Positions 1 through 12,310 are shown, counted from the first letter of the stretch. The stretch is 64,000 nucleotides of DNA from Endomychus coccineus (GCA_958510875.1 OY294070.1:43042306-43106305); one strand, 5' to 3'. Program-made: numbers and translations. The notes: generated from the letters alone by a model not told the origin.

Positions 1-1290
1 AATATCAAAGTCTAGCAGGTTGTAACCTCTAGTTCAATAAGTTTTTAATATCAGTCTAGCAGATTGTAGCCTTCAGTCCAATAAGTATTTAATATCAGTC
101 AAGCAGGTTGTAGTCCCTAGTACAATAAGTAATTAATATAAGTCTAGCAGGATGTAGCCCCTAGTTCAATAAGTATTTGATATCAAATAACGGGTTGTGC
201 CCTCTAGTTAAATAAGTATTCAACATGGAAGGACGAGTTGTAGCCTATGGTCTAATAACTATTTAGCAACAAAGTCTAGCAGGTTGTAACCTCTAGTTCA
301 ATAAGTATTTAATATCAAAGGACGAGTTGTAGCCTATGGTTTAATAAGTATTTAATATCAAAGTCTAGCCGGTTGTAACCTCTAGTTCAATAAGTTTCTA
401 ATATCAGTCTAGCAGGTTGTAGTCCCTAGTTCAATAAGTATTCAGTATCAAATGACGGGTTGTATCCTCTGGTTTAATAAGTATTTGATATCAAAGTCTT
501 ACAGGTTGTAACCTCTAGTTCAATAAGTATTTAATATCAAAGGACGAGTTGTAGCCTATGGTCTAATAACTATTTAGCAACAAAGTCTAGCAGGTTGTAA
601 CCTCTAGTTCAATAAGTATTTAATATCAAAGGACGAGTTGTAGCCTATGGTTTAATAAGTATTTAATATCAAAGTCTAGCAGGTTGTAACCTCTAGTTCA
701 ATAAGTTTCTAATATCAGTCTAGCAGATTGTAGCCTTCAGTCCAATAAGTATTTAATATCAGTCTAGCAGGTTGTAGTCCCTAGTTCAATAAGTATTCAG
801 TATCAAATGACGGGTTGTATCCTCTGGTTTAATAAGTATTTGATATCAAAGTCTTACAGGTTGTAACCTCTAGTTCAATAAGTATTTAATATCAAAGGAC
901 GAGTTGTAGCCTATGGTTTAATAAGTATTTAATATCAAAGTCTAGCAGGTTGTAACCTCTAGTTCAATAAGTTTTTAATATCAGTCTAGCAGATTGTAGC
1001 CTTCAGTCCAATAAGTATTTAATATCAGTCTAGCAGGTTGTAGTCCCTAGTTCAATAAGTATTCAGTATCAAATGACGGGTTGTAGCCTCTGGTTTAATA
1101 AGTATTTGATATCAAAGTCTTACAGGTTGTAACCTCTAGTTCAATAACTATTTAATGTCAGAGTAGCAGGTTGTAGCCTCTAGTTCAATAAGTATTTAAT
1201 AACAAAGTACGGGTTGTAGCCTATGGTTGAATCAGTATTTAAAATCAAAGTCTAGCAGGTTGTTACTTCTAGGTTGATAAGCATTTGATG
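1..1290. repeat. 44-bp tandem satellite with higher-order repeats
   Basis: About 29 head-to-tail monomers of roughly 44 bp; for example the monomer starting TCTAGCAGG recurs at 11, 55 and 99. The common core is GGTTGTARCCTCTAGTTCAA followed by TAAGTATTTAATATCA. Several monomer types alternate in a fixed order. The type beginning GGACGAGTTGTAGCC occurs at 231, 320, 542, 631 and 897, giving larger periods of 311 bp (7 monomers) and 266 bp (6 monomers). The array begins before the window and decays after about 1150. There are no coding features and no Cas-type or spacer structure. Confidence 0.93.
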
Positions 1291-2727
1291 TGTTGGTTCT
1301 AGCAGCCCTTTGTTTGAAGTTGTTGATTGTAGACAACTTTTATTTGACAGTGTTGTGGCTGTAGCCCTGAGTGTTTGTATTTTGGAATTGTAGTCCCTTG
1401 TAGCTTTTGAACTGTTGTTCTGGTATGTGTTAACAGTAATGTCTAAGGTAATGACTAATGACTGTTTCAAAGATCGTATAAGCTTCAAATGTATATGGAT
1501 GGGGACACACATACCAAGTACAGGATAGCCGAATGTAAGATACCATATTATTAAAAAACCACGTGCACAATCGATCGTGTTGAGGGATGTTAACAACAGT
1601 TACGTAGTTATAATGCTTCTTGACCCAGGTATGAATTATATGTAAATTCTCGGAAAATAAGACAATTTTGATTGAAATTAATAAGATATAGACTCTCAGT
1701 GCTTAGTGCAATTACTTTTGCGGATATTCAAATATAATTGTTACATATTCGTGTAGTTTGTTAAATATAACTCAAGTTTAATAATTCTGAATTCTAATGG
1801 CCTCTTACAACTGGAATTGAAATCTATTGAGTATTCTGTATCGAGGGTAATACTATTTTTACAAGCTTTTATTTATCTTGCCTTGTTTATTTATTTGTAC
1901 GTTCGGATGAAATCTTGCAACTGAATTTTCACCCACTTCTAGCCCGATTAACTTGAAACTTGGTAGGTGTTCATCATTCGAGTGACAATGCATTACCATT
2001 GTAAGAGAAAAAACCAGTCGGCGGACGGGTTTTGTGACTATGAACCGATTATATTCAAAATTTATATGGGAAGGTTTTTGGGATCGGAGATCATGATTAT
2101 TATCAAAATTAAAAAATTCAAGATGACGAATGATTTGTGTGACTTGAAGGTATTCAATCAAGTTGAAAATAGGTATATAAAGAAACCCGAAAGTCCTGCA
2201 AACAATGAAGCACTTATGGAAATGAGCAATCGTGTAATTGCTTACGACTAAAAACGAAAAATTAAACAACATTTGAAAAATTTTCGGTGATAAACATTTA
2301 TTGTAAATTTAAAGTGTACTAGAAAAAAAATAGTTGTTTTGTTATATATGAGACGTAAGTTATGTTCTTCTCACAACAGAAAATAACAGATTCAAAAGCT
2401 TGTCGTGTGAGAATACCTATTTTGTCTTCGAACTTCTTTAAACCTTTCATCCACTTTTTGTTTCTGGCTCTTTTTATTCCGTATTTAAAAGTTTCCAAGT
2501 TTAACATGGGTGAGATAGCGTACAAATATTATGATAAGTTAGAAATCTCATATTAGAATCGTTTCATATCTCATATATAGCGAGAAGAAAATTAGACGAA
2601 GATTTTAATACATTATTGAATTTTTCTTGGGCTTAAATACTGAGGGAAGCTGGTATGGAGGTATCTTTTTGTGACTACTGCTACCAATGAGTGGAACACG
2701 CAAATCTGTCTACATAAAGGTCTTGTA
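1291..2727. other. AT-rich non-coding stretch
   Basis: No supported gene. The short open frames here lack domain-like composition. Positions 1614-1735 match the terminal repeat of PLE family A (see 49452) and are listed separately. Positions 1859-2270 have the look of a dispersed repeat, but I see no second copy in the window. Confidence 0.5.
1614..1735 (-). repeat. PLE family A terminal-repeat fragment
   Basis: Positions 1617-1660 carry the string TTGACCCAGGTATGAATT followed by an ATGTAAATTCTCGG-like segment. The same segment is found at the outer edge of PLE family A terminal repeats at about 12240-12300 and 49452-49500. The part with the ribozyme core is missing, so this is a truncated relic. 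Confidence 0.6.
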
Positions 2728-2772
2728 TTTACTACTCTCTCTCCCTCTCTCTCTGTCTCTGTCTCTCTTTCG
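2728..2772. repeat. CT-rich simple repeat
   Basis: Imperfect (CT)n/(CTCTGT)n tract. Confidence 0.8.
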
Positions 2773-3317
2773 TCGATAGAAATACCTCAAAATGTGTATG
2801 GTTCACTTACCTTCATATTAAAATGATGAAATAGAATTATATTGCTGAAAAATAAATGGATGAATATTAATATCATATTGGTGACAATTTCATATAATAA
2901 TTTTTCAAGCAGTGTCAGAGTAACAATTATCAACACAGGGGAGACAACGCAAAACTCAAGGTAGATGGCGCCATTAAAGCAAATCCCGATTGCGAGAGAT
3001 GGTGGCTCCGGTAGCTTTGTCAACAAGATACAAATTGAATTTATTCCTCGAAATGTGAATTTCGCTGTAATAGAGATGGCAACGATTATTGGAAGCGATG
3101 AAATAATCGGTTATTTCATTCGGATTAAATAATTATACTTACGATATGTTTTGCTTCGATTAATTAACAATCAAATGATTATTGACATAGCACCACAGAT
3201 TGAATGAAAAATATATTTTAGTGTTCTGTCCGAACTGTAATTGCCTGTTCGGTGTATATGTTACTGTGAAAGACCGAAACCCAGTGAATGTCAACATTTT
3301 CCGGTGAAATTCGGAAA

Positions 3318-3445
3318 ACTGAACAGCGAAAACTGTTACAAACTAAGCTGCGATAACATTGCCGCAAGGATCTATAGCGTAGGTTCGAAACATCAAACTA
3401 CAATGTTATCGCAGTTTAGTTTGTTGAATATTTCGCGGCTTACTC
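3318..3445. repeat. Inverted repeat (hairpin)
   Basis: Arms 3338-3361 and 3401-3424 are complementary at 23 of 24 positions, with a 39-nt loop. Weaker pairing extends outward to about 3318 and 3445. An open frame across it (3241-3570) is only the two arms read through. It could be a MITE fragment or a hairpin transcript; nothing in the sequence decides between these. Confidence 0.7.
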
Positions 3446-3796
3446 TTCCGAAATCCATCACATTTCGTACATTCACAGTGAAATATACCATATTATTTCT
3501 ACAAGCTACGTTATTCTGTATTTTATATTTTTTGATATCTTCGCTAAATTATCATAGCAGCTCACAGTGACAACTTAGACTCACCCTATCAATAAAATAA
3601 TTAGTTCGTTGTTAGTATGGATTTAACCATTAGTCATTCGGAATTAATCAGAAATCATTATTTGATGTTTCAATTTGATTCTCATCAGAATGCATCCTCC
3701 ATACGTATATTAAAAAAAAATGAATAACAAAGTTTTAGTGAGATGTAAATGTTGCTTAAAAGTTTTCAAACCTTCCACAAATTTTGTTTGGGTAAA

Positions 3797-3845
3797 TTAT
3801 ATTTATTACTATTATTATTATCATTATTATTCTTATTATATGATG
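3797..3845. repeat. (ATT)n microsatellite
   Basis: Imperfect ATT/ATC trinucleotide run. Confidence 0.8.
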
Positions 3846-4220
3846 ATGGCAGAAGTGTTACACCTATTATGCCCAAAAAAGAGATATACAAAATCTTAAA
3901 ATGTTAATGGTTTTGAAATGGTTATAAAATTATGTGAAATCTACCTATAGGAAAAAAAAATTTGACATTCAAAATTGGCACAAGGTCAGACGAGGATTCG
4001 AAAGACCATACCACGCACACGAGCTTAACACCAGTCGCACACAATGAGGCTATCCCAAGGTTTCTGATGTGTGAGCATCATACCTGTTTTTGAAACTGTT
4101 TATAGTTGGAGTTGATATAGTTCCTTCAGGTAGTAGATTCCAGGTGCTAAAAATTCTATTGTTAAATGTGTTTTGTCGCACAGTAGTTTTGAAATTTTCG
4201 CGCACTATCACAAGACGGTG

Positions 4221-4652
4221 TCATTGTAGTCTATCGTTAATGCTCAAAGTAAACAAGTAGCATAAAACTGAAAAAGTATTGTGAAGGATTCGGTAAGTTA
4301 AGATAGCATGACCTCTTTTCCCCATTCCGTTCAAGCAGAATAAATTGAGCCTTTGTAACCGAACATCGTAAGGATGTTGAGCAATTCCATAAGCCCATTG
4401 ATAGCTCTTCTCAAGTAACTGCATATCTTTGATGAGGAAGGGACACCACATCGATACGCCATATTTCATTATAGGACGGCTGTAGGTCTTGTATAATTTA
4501 AGGAATAGCTGACTATCCGGAATTTCGAAAGATTTTCGTAAAATGTATAATGCTGAATTGGCTTTTCTAATTACCTCACTTATATGTTCTGACCATGATA
4601 ATTGGTAGTTTTCAGTGATTTCAAGATCTACGTGACTTGCTACCGATTTCAT
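4221..4652 (-). pseudogene. LINE reverse transcriptase, C-terminal fragment
   Basis: Open frame of 143 residues resembling the region just after the RT palm in non-LTR retrotransposons. The pattern runs from an HI..VIRKANSALYILRKSF block, through a FLKLYKTYSRPIMKYG block typical of the RT thumb, to LLEKSYQWA, where intact relatives usually read L.KVQRRA. The YADD catalytic motif would lie upstream, above 4652, but I cannot follow the frame there. The fragment is 5'-truncated, as is usual for LINE insertions. The clade (CR1/Jockey-like) is an inference. Confidence 0.8.
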
Positions 4653-5529
4653 CTATTCACCTCCTCTAAAAAATAGGATATTTAGGGGTTATTTCACCAA
4701 TATGCAAAACTTTGCGTTTATCGAAATTCAAAGGTATTTGTCATTCACTGCACCATTCTTCCGGTGATATGTAACAGTGCCGAGATTATATTTTATGAAT
4801 CTGGAATACTGTTTGACTGAGGTTATCACGTACCACTGGTTCCAATATGAAACCAACCACTATAGGTCCTTACTTCCAGACAAGTGACACATCCACTGCA
4901 AGTTATAACCCCACGTTCCAAACTTCTGATTCCTGAAGCTATAATGTTTCTGTCAACCCCAGTTTTTGGAAGCCTATCTTGCTGCTTGTAACAGTCGGCT
5001 GGGTACTATTATTTCAGGAAGCGTTGATACCTCATCGACGTGTTACATGAATTGAGAATTATTTGTTGGAACCTGCTCGGGTATCAAAGATCTTAGTTGA
5101 TCCGTATACCCTTGAGGTTCTTTCAATGTTCCACCATTAGCTGTATAATTCAGGCCACCTAGAAGCTGTTTTTTACTACGATGCCTTCATCCCTTCTCAG
5201 GGACCGCCTCATATTTCGTACAATGATATCTTTATATCTATTCAAGCGTACATTCTGAAGTCCGTATTCGCTGACAGGTGATCAGGAATTAACAGTTAAC
5301 TCGTTGATCAGATTGAATGATAAATATATTTTGGATGATAGTTGAGGTTCACCCCAAGTGGAATCCTGAGATATTTCTACCCCTTCCGTCTGCGAGCGAG
5401 TACCGGCTCAGGGTCTTTCAAGAGAGTTGGAATCAGTGAGAGTTAATGAGCATAAACTCCGAACAGTGATCGACTTCTAGCTTGACCACGCCGATGATTG
5501 ATAGATAATATTTAGAATTAAGGAAGGAT

Positions 5530-5538
5530 TCCTCTCTC

Positions 5539-5615
<77 letters not shown>

Positions 5616-5617
5616 GG
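5530..5617. repeat. (CT)n microsatellite
   Basis: Nearly pure CT dinucleotide run of about 85 bp. It produces spurious Arg-Glu repeat frames on the minus strand. Confidence 0.95.
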
Positions 5618-5729
5618 TTACCTGGGGCAAGCCTAACGACCTGATACTCTGTCATTTCCCCTAAGTGATCTCCGATAAGCGGAATTACAATTAAAACACT
5701 AAAACTAGCCTGAATGGCTGGAGAGAGCA

Positions 5730-7029
5730 TATATCAATGAAATAAAATTGATCGGAGGAACGTGATCTGAAGATTAGATAACCACATTATATTATATCGG
5801 CGATCAAGAGGTTGAAGTGAATATAACATTTGTACTCTGGCAAACAAAATGCACTTACCCCGTTGGTCTAATATCACAATTATCTCTCGAACCCCTTGTA
5901 GAAATAAGGCACAGATAATTTACGCACTCGAGTTCTACATCGGATTGAATTATGGATATTATGGAATTGTCAGAAAATGATCCAAATGGAACTAATACTT
6001 TCAGGTAAACGTGGAAGACGCGCACAAGTCCAGCACTGCTTCACCCCTAGGAATAAATATATCTCCTGTTGTACCAGTACTACGTTCAATGTTGCTTCAC
6101 AATTAGTATTCTAACTATGAGCCAATTCAATGCTCCAAACTACCCCTAATCAAGCCACCGATAGCTCCGGGGTTCTTCCTTTTACAATATTACAAGCAAA
6201 ATTTAACGTAGGTTCTGTAGTCCGTTGAATTTAAAGAATTTACTCGTTGACTGTATCATATATGATCACAACTTAATAAATTAATTTAATCTTTATCCAC
6301 TTATTTGAATTCAAATTGTTACAATACTGACAAACAGGATATTAATTGATTTCAAAAAATATATATATTGGGAACAGAAATTAACGTGGGTTAAGATTCT
6401 ACTTGCCTTGGCTAGAAAACTAGTCATGACTTTATAGAGACATTATCTCAACAATAACAAAAAAAATTTAAAAATATTTTAATTATTTTGAGTGTGGAAT
6501 CTAGGTAAAATATATATGACTTGAATTTATGCAAACAATGGATTATTCTATATCACGGGAATGAAGACTGGCTGGACAAGAGTTTTAGCTTACCGAACAA
6601 GTAGGTGGTGAAGAATTTTAACTTTATGAAACCATTGGAGCGGGGGCCACCCCACGTGTAAAGCTTAGAAAATATGTTTAATTTAGGGTACCGGAGGCCT
6701 ACCCCATCCATACGTTATTAAAACGACCCATAGGAATCTGACTAGGCGCAAAAACAGTTCGTGACGTGACGTGGATTTATCCTGACTCAGGGAAAAAGTA
6801 CCGCTGGCCTGTTGTGCGTACGTTTGCTAAGCATACTTCTTTGCTGACCTAGAAGTCGGTGTTCCGGAAAGGAAGTATCGAATTACGAGAACGTCGCTAG
6901 GCCTGTCTGACTTCTCGTACGTTCTATCAATGTATAATAATTTATAAAACTTCATTTCGAATTAAATTGAATACTTTAAAGGGACCGAAAAATAATGATC
7001 TCTCGGATTATTACAGATAGGATATCCTG
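5730..7029. other. Non-coding, nothing recognised
   Basis: I see no gene, RNA or clear repeat. The segment around 6760-6920 is somewhat richer in GC than its surroundings but shows no tRNA-like fold. Confidence 0.4.
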
Positions 7030-7200
7030 TTCAAGTTCCAGTCCATTTTAGAGGGGGTTACCAAAAAATACGGTGTCGTTGAAAAAAAAAGAATGTTAAC
7101 ACCACTTTAGGTACTTTAATAGGTCGGAGATATATATCATATACAAGACAGAGTCCAAAAGAGAGCCCTGTGGAACCCAGAAGTCTCCTTGTGTATATGG
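7030..7200 (-). pseudogene. LINE reverse transcriptase fragment
   Basis: Read on the minus strand, 7100-7180 gives VPQGSLLDSVLYMIYISDL. This is the motif B region of non-LTR reverse transcriptases (consensus G-V-P-Q-G-S-x-L-x-P-x-L-F). The frame stops soon on both sides, so this is a short relic. The strand matches the LINE piece at 4221, but the two cannot be joined in sequence. Confidence 0.6.
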
Positions 7201-7439
7201 GAAGAAGAACTACCAATCCGGACTGAAAAGCTCTATCACGTGAACACGTACTGAAATGAAATTTTTTGCTGAAATAATAGATTAATTGAAGGAGTGATTA
7301 ATCAATTATCTTGCGATGATTCAATCAGTCAATGATTACTATGACTACCTCGATTACATGATCGATTAATCCATATTTATTGCCATCTCTAGGCTGTAAG
7401 AGTATAAATATATTTTAAATGCTTAATTTTCTCACGTTG

Positions 7440-8125
7440 CTGCAGTTAGGACCACACTTTTTAAACAGAGTTGTCTTCCATACTGTTAATAGGTTCATGC
7501 GCAATATGTATATCAAACTTTTTTAACATTTCTTATCTCCACATGCTTCGAAACCTGCCGACTACGCAGTACGACTTGAATTTAGTCGCTGGTTATTGAT
7601 AAATCGAGGGCTTTCTCGCAACATGGAAATTCACATTCTTGGCCACTTGAAAATCCACAAGAAATAAGGAAAATTAATTTTAAGAAGAAGAGTAGACTTT
7701 CGGTGAATGTTTGGTGTGGTATTATTGATGGCCATTTAATTCGTTCATTTACTATAGAAGATCGTTTAACATCAGTTCATTATTTACATTCCTTGTAAAA
7801 TTTTCTTCCAACATTACTCGATGAAGTTCCTCTCAATGGAAGATAACGAATGTTCATACAGCACGATAGCGCACCTGCTCTCTTTGTTAGACAAATAACA
7901 GATTTTCTTGATCAATACTGTACGAACCGCTGGATGGGAACATGTGCAGCAGTTGCTTTACCAGCAAGCTCACCCGACTTTAATCCCCTAGATTATTTTA
8001 TTTGGGGAAGGCTGAAAAGTCTTTTTTAGGCAGAAAATCTTTAAGACAGAGAAAAACTCCTTGCTAGGTTTTGGATGCTCCTGATAGTGTTCGTACAGCG
8101 ATAGTTCTTCAGTTCTAAGAAGTAC
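7440..8125 (+). pseudogene. Tc1/mariner-like transposase relic, D41D type
   Basis: DDE transposase remnant. The conserved block SVNVWCGIIDGHLI lies near 7705-7745, followed by a stop, then LPTLLDEVPL. Next comes QHDSAPAL (second catalytic Asp, codon at 7865-7867) and SSPDFNPLDYFIWGRLK (third catalytic Asp in PLD). Between the second and third Asp there are 41 residues, so this belongs to a D41D group rather than classic mariner D34D. Two stops interrupt the frame and the N-terminal DNA-binding domain and first Asp are not readable. Related relics lie at 49170-49451/53173-53640 and 51900-52367. Confidence 0.8.
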
Positions 8126-8583
8126 TTGAATATGTATACAGCAATTGAGTGGAAGTTTTGAACAACAGATTAATACAATAAACTTTTCTGATTTTCAAAT
8201 AACTTTTTGATTTTCAATAAAATTGCCCTGGATATCATAGCATATTTTGATGTTTTCAAGTGCCCAGATTACGAATTTATTCTTGAAAGTATTGAATGTG
8301 CTTTCGTTTTTATGATTATTGCATATCTTCTATTTCGATCAATTATCGGCTTGTTAGTAATAAAATTTATTTTTCCAGTAATGATTGAGGTTCTGCGCAC
8401 TTTTTTCGCGCATACAAACATCACGTGATCCCCACTCTCAGGCCCCTTACCCAGCAGAACAGCTGAGATCTCAGTTATTTGACAATATTGAAGTACTTAC
8501 AAGTGAATCTGTATAATTTGTGTTAATACTTTGTTTCATTTACTGAATGTTCATTCTAATATATTTGTCTTGTCTTTTAAAAC

Positions 8584-10305
8584 ATGAGTTCGTCACGAAG
8601 AAAGTGTAAATATAGTACCGATTTATTTTGTTATATTTGTGATGTTTATATAACAAAAAAAACAAAAGAGAAATATCACAAACTTTGTCAAGGAGACTTA
8701 TGCTGAATATTTCGGTTTTAAAATAGATAAACTGGATAAACCATGGGTTCCTCATAAAGTTTGTAAGTCTTGTGTTCAGTCTTTACGGTTTTTGAAAAAA
8801 AGAGAACGTGGTGGATTAGATTTTGGTATTCCTATGATCTGGATGGAGCCTAAAAATCATTTTGATAATTGTTACTTTTGCGTAGTAGATGCGAAAGGTT
8901 TTAACTGTAATCAAACGTGGAGATATCCAGACTTACAGTCTATAAAATGTTATGTTCTACACAATGAAAATCTCCCTCGGCCTATTTACGTTTTAAAAGT
9001 AATTCGCATGCCCTCAGAAACAATGATGTTGCCAAATTCACAGAAATCAGTACAGTCTACCAGTGGAAGTGAATGGGAGGGTGAAACATCTACGCCAAAG
9101 TTATTTTCTCAAAATGAACTCAGTGATTTAATACGTGATTTCAATTTATCAAAAAAGGATCAGAACTGTTAGCTTCAAGATTGAAAGAAAGAAATTTATT
9201 AGCACCAACGGTAACAATTATCACATATAGAATGCGAGAAAGTGAGTTATTACAATTTTTTAGTGAAAATGAGGAACTGGTGTACTGTAATGATATCGCG
9301 AAGCTGCTTCTAGACATGGACTTAAAAGAATACAAACCTACTGAGTGGCGCCTATTTATTGACAGTAGTAAAAGAAGTTTAAAATGCGTCTTACTGCACA
9401 ATGGAAATAAATATGCATCAATTCCAATTGCCCATTCAACAAAACTCAAAGAAGAATACGAAAATATGAAATTAGTTTTAGAAAAAATTTATTACTCGGA
9501 GCATCAATGACCGATCTGTGTGGATTTGAAAATGGTTAATTTTTTACTCTGTCAACAAAGTGGATATATGAAATACCCCTGCTTCATTTGTATGTGGGAC
9601 AGTAGAGCTGAGCAACTTCATTGGAAACAAGATGATTGGCCTGTAAGAAATTTTTTAACGGTCGGTAAAGCCAATGTAATAACGGAGTCGTTGGTAAGCA
9701 GAGACAAAATCATACTTCCACCATTACATATCAAGTTAGGAATGATAAAGCAAGTTGTCAAAGCGTTGGAGAAGGAAAGAAAATTTCCGAAGCTTAGTAT
9801 GGAAAAGTTGAAAGGTGGAATATTTGATGGTCCTCAAATACGGCAATTAATGAAAGATAAAGATTTTATCAAAGTTATAACTGTTCCGGAAAGTGAAGAT
9901 TGGAAAAGTTCTGTGTTGGTAGTCGAAAATTTCCTAGGTAACCATAAAGCGCCAAATTATGAAGAAATTGTGCAAAATATGCTGACAAACTTTCAGACTC
10001 TAGGAGCAAATATGAGTATCAAGTTACACTATCTCCGCAATGATCTGGATAAATTTGCGGATAATTTAGGAAATTATAGTGAGGAACAAGGAGAGCAGTT
10101 CCACCAGGATCTAAAAGTGATGGAAGAAAGGTATCAAGGTCGGTGGGATCGTCACATGATGGCAGATTACTGCTGGTCTTTAAACAGAGATTGTCCACTG
10201 GAAAATTATAAGCTCATAAAAGGCGTTTTATTGAAATATAACATGTTTTCGACATTTTTCTCTCTGTTCACTTCGATGTATCCTTATTTTTCAAAACAAA
10301 ACTGA
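8584..10305 (+). pseudogene. Arthropod multicopy family of unknown function, pseudogene
   Basis: Starts at ATG 8584 and runs about 570 codons with two frameshifts (near 8695 and 9152) and one in-frame TGA at 9508-9510. An N-terminal Cys pattern (CYICD, later HKVCKSC) suggests a zinc-binding region. Conserved-looking blocks follow: LDFGIPMIW, LLPPLHIKLG-like (ILPPLHIKLG near 9717), GIFDGPQIRQLMKD, FLGNHKAPNYEE, NLGNYSEEQGEQFHQD and ERYQGRWDRHMMADYCW. I recognise this as a protein type present in many copies in arthropod genomes and often annotated only as uncharacterised. No catalytic assignment is safe. AATAAA at 10367-10372 soon after the stop would fit a retrocopy or a transposon gene end. 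Confidence 0.75.
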
Positions 10306-10839
10306 CATTATGAATATATTTGTTATTTTGTTTCATGTTTTCTGATTTTTGTAATGTAAAATGAAAATAAAGATTTAAAAATAAACGAGAGCAAATCTTA
10401 CAAAATCATTGATAGTTTCATGAATTGTGAGCATAAATACATCCAAAATCGATCTTATATCTAGGGCAACAAAACCACTGTAGACCAGTGTTTTCAATGA
10501 GATTTCACTTAATATTTATTCAAATTTGAAATTACCGTAGCTCCGCTACGAGTCTCAGGCATATGTTCATTAGATTTTTTTGACTTGAAATTTCTTGGGC
10601 AACTTATCCTTGAACTCAGGCAGTCATGTCATAGGACAACTTGTATATTAATGATATTCATGTGTACCACAAGCCTAAATTCATAAATCTTTTAGCAGTT
10701 GAACCTTCATAATGATTTGATTTGAATATTGCTATGACTCTAAGGAATGAATCATTATGAGACTTATTTAACTTCCTGAGCTCTAACAAATTAAAATTGA
10801 ACAACAAGCTAAGGCAATGATTCTAAAAGCAAGTTACAG
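10306..10839. other. Non-coding, nothing recognised
   Basis: 3' flank of the preceding pseudogene, with a polyadenylation-like AATAAA near 10367. No other feature seen. Confidence 0.4.
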
Positions 10840-11020
10840 TACTATAAAGAGAAACAATCACTCTTATCCACTAAAAATAATGTAAGAGTACTGAGGACGA
10901 TTCAGCTACCAAGTATCTGAAAAATTAAACAGTGCTTGTTCAAATACTATTTGGGAGGAAAAACAAGGGATTACTCCAGGTGGAGATAACTTTGAATTCA
11001 TTAAATTGCTTTTTCGCTTA
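10840..11020 (-). repeat. PLE family B terminal repeat, truncated
   Basis: Matches the family B repeat (see 58783 and 60950): CTCTTATCCACTAAAAAT followed by a GTACTGAGGACGATTCAGCTACCAAG-type stretch. The CUGAUGA half of the ribozyme core is deleted. It stops at 11020, where a family A repeat begins, which suggests a nested insertion. Confidence 0.7.
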
Positions 11021-11135
11021 TCATATATAAATTCTCGGAAAATAGGTCACACTAACACATATGCTTATTATTCTTGGCTTCACGTACGTTTCGATCTCAC
11101 GACCATCATTAGAAGACGTATCAATGTCTAAAACT
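11021..11135 (-). mobile_element. PLE family A terminal repeat with decayed hammerhead core
   Basis: On the minus strand it reads stem I ACGUCUU, core CUAAUGA, stem II GGUC-GUGA-GAUC, then GAAACGUACGUG. The core carries G5-to-A (CUAAUGA), a position essential for cleavage, so this copy is expected to be inactive. It lies immediately upstream of the PLE ORF relic in opposite orientation, with a same-sense copy downstream at about 12180-12310. Such mixed orientation is usual for PLEs. Confidence 0.75.
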
Positions 11136-11143
11136 GGATTTGT

Positions 11144-11860
11144 ATGAATTTAACTGTATCAGCAAAAAGCGTCCAATTTCTAATAAACAATTCAAACAGC
11201 CTGATAGATCGCGCTGTTAAATTGTCCCACCCAAAGGACCATCCCAAAAATTTAAAAATTGTTCGTGATACACTGGAAATTATTGGCTGCTTAAAAACAT
11301 TTTTCAATCCCATAACTAAAGAAAAAATAAGCAAAATCTATAATGGAACGTCAAACATAAATAACATAAACAGTAATACAGATAATTTTATAACATTACC
11401 ATACATTCCGGAGACCTAAGAGAAAATTAAGAAATATTTAAAAAAAACTATGGACTAAATGTTGCGCATGAACATATTAACTGTGTTGGGAAATATTTTT
11501 CAAATCTAAAATCTTTAATACCTAAAGATATACAAATTAAATTGTTTAGATTGCGATGAGATTTATACAGAGATCTCTAAACAATATTTACAAAAAAGAA
11601 TGTATAGCCATAAGTATAGTACAAGAAACAAATACTTGGAAAATTCCACCGCCCTTGCTAAACACTGTTTGATTATAGCCATCAATTCGATTACAAAAAT
11701 GTTAATATTTTAACTAAGCAAACCAATTATTATAAAAGATCTATTCCGGAGATGATTCACATAAAACGTGACTGCAAGTCTTTAAATCATAGAACAGACA
11801 TTCAATCATTAAGTCAGATTTATACTAATTTAATTAATTAAAACCCTTGCAAATTCCTAC
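11144..11860 (+). pseudogene. Penelope-like element (family A), RT C-terminus and GIY-YIG relic
   Basis: The first 91 codons resemble the RT C-terminal and linker region of PLEs, ending in ITLPYIPET. A stop at 11417 and later frame breaks follow. About 11549-11840 reads as a decayed GIY-YIG endonuclease: DCDEIYTE where the second motif would be YIGQT, then QKRMYSHKYS with the conserved Arg, then STALAKHC and TNYYKRSIPEMIHIKR. The element end follows. Similar GIY-YIG remnants lie on the minus strand at 32915-33150 and 50487-50699. Confidence 0.85.
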
Positions 11861-12310
11861 ATACGTCTTTATAATGTTAAAAGTATATTTTAAGTAGAAT
11901 GCTCAAATAGCCATATTTCTAATAAGGTCTGACAACCTTTTCTATTACCTTATAAATCCTTAACATCTGGTTCGGAAGTGGATACTTGAGCGCTATATTT
12001 TTTTGTATCAGTCGTATACAAACATCGTTTGACATGACTTCGTAAATTATAAGAAAATTGCTAAGCAGTGGATTCTTGATACATATTCAAATACTTAAAA
12101 CATTAATGTGTTACAATTTCGATTACCCGTGTTTCCGTTCGTTTCGCCGACGTGGGCATTTTTAATTGAAATTAGTGCTGTAAGGACGCTTTGTGCTGGA
12201 ATTAGTTTTAAGAAATCCCGTGAAGACTAGAATAATAAGCATATGTCTTAGTGTGACCTATTGCCCGAGAATTTATATATAATTCATACCTGGGTTCAAG
12301 AATCATTATT
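11861..12310 (+). mobile_element. PLE family A 3' region and terminal repeat
   Basis: Corresponds to 50871-51300 in the same sense and to 49452-49980 inverted. It ends with TTCATACCTGGGTTCAAG, the outer end of the family. The ribozyme core is deleted here: the sequence jumps from AAGAAATCCCGTGAAGAC to the post-cleavage segment. Confidence 0.75.

Noticed and set aside
1..1290. Regular repeats that could be taken for a CRISPR array
   Set aside because: Repeats follow each other without unique spacers, the genome is eukaryotic and no cas gene is present; it is a satellite.
3241..3570. 109-codon frame
   Set aside because: Crosses both arms of an inverted repeat and has no recognisable domain.
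5433..5730. Arg-Glu repeat proteins on the minus strand
   Set aside because: Produced by the (CT)n microsatellite.
6760..6920. Possible tRNA or structured RNA in a GC-richer stretch
   Set aside because: No cloverleaf, no B-box-like GGTTCGAATCC and no consistent stems found by eye.
3060..7400. Possible large element bounded by inverted GATGGC/GCCATC and CGATTA-rich sequence at 3066-3180 and 7255-7400
   Set aside because: Only short, AT-rich similarity; no terminal repeat or target duplication could be defined.
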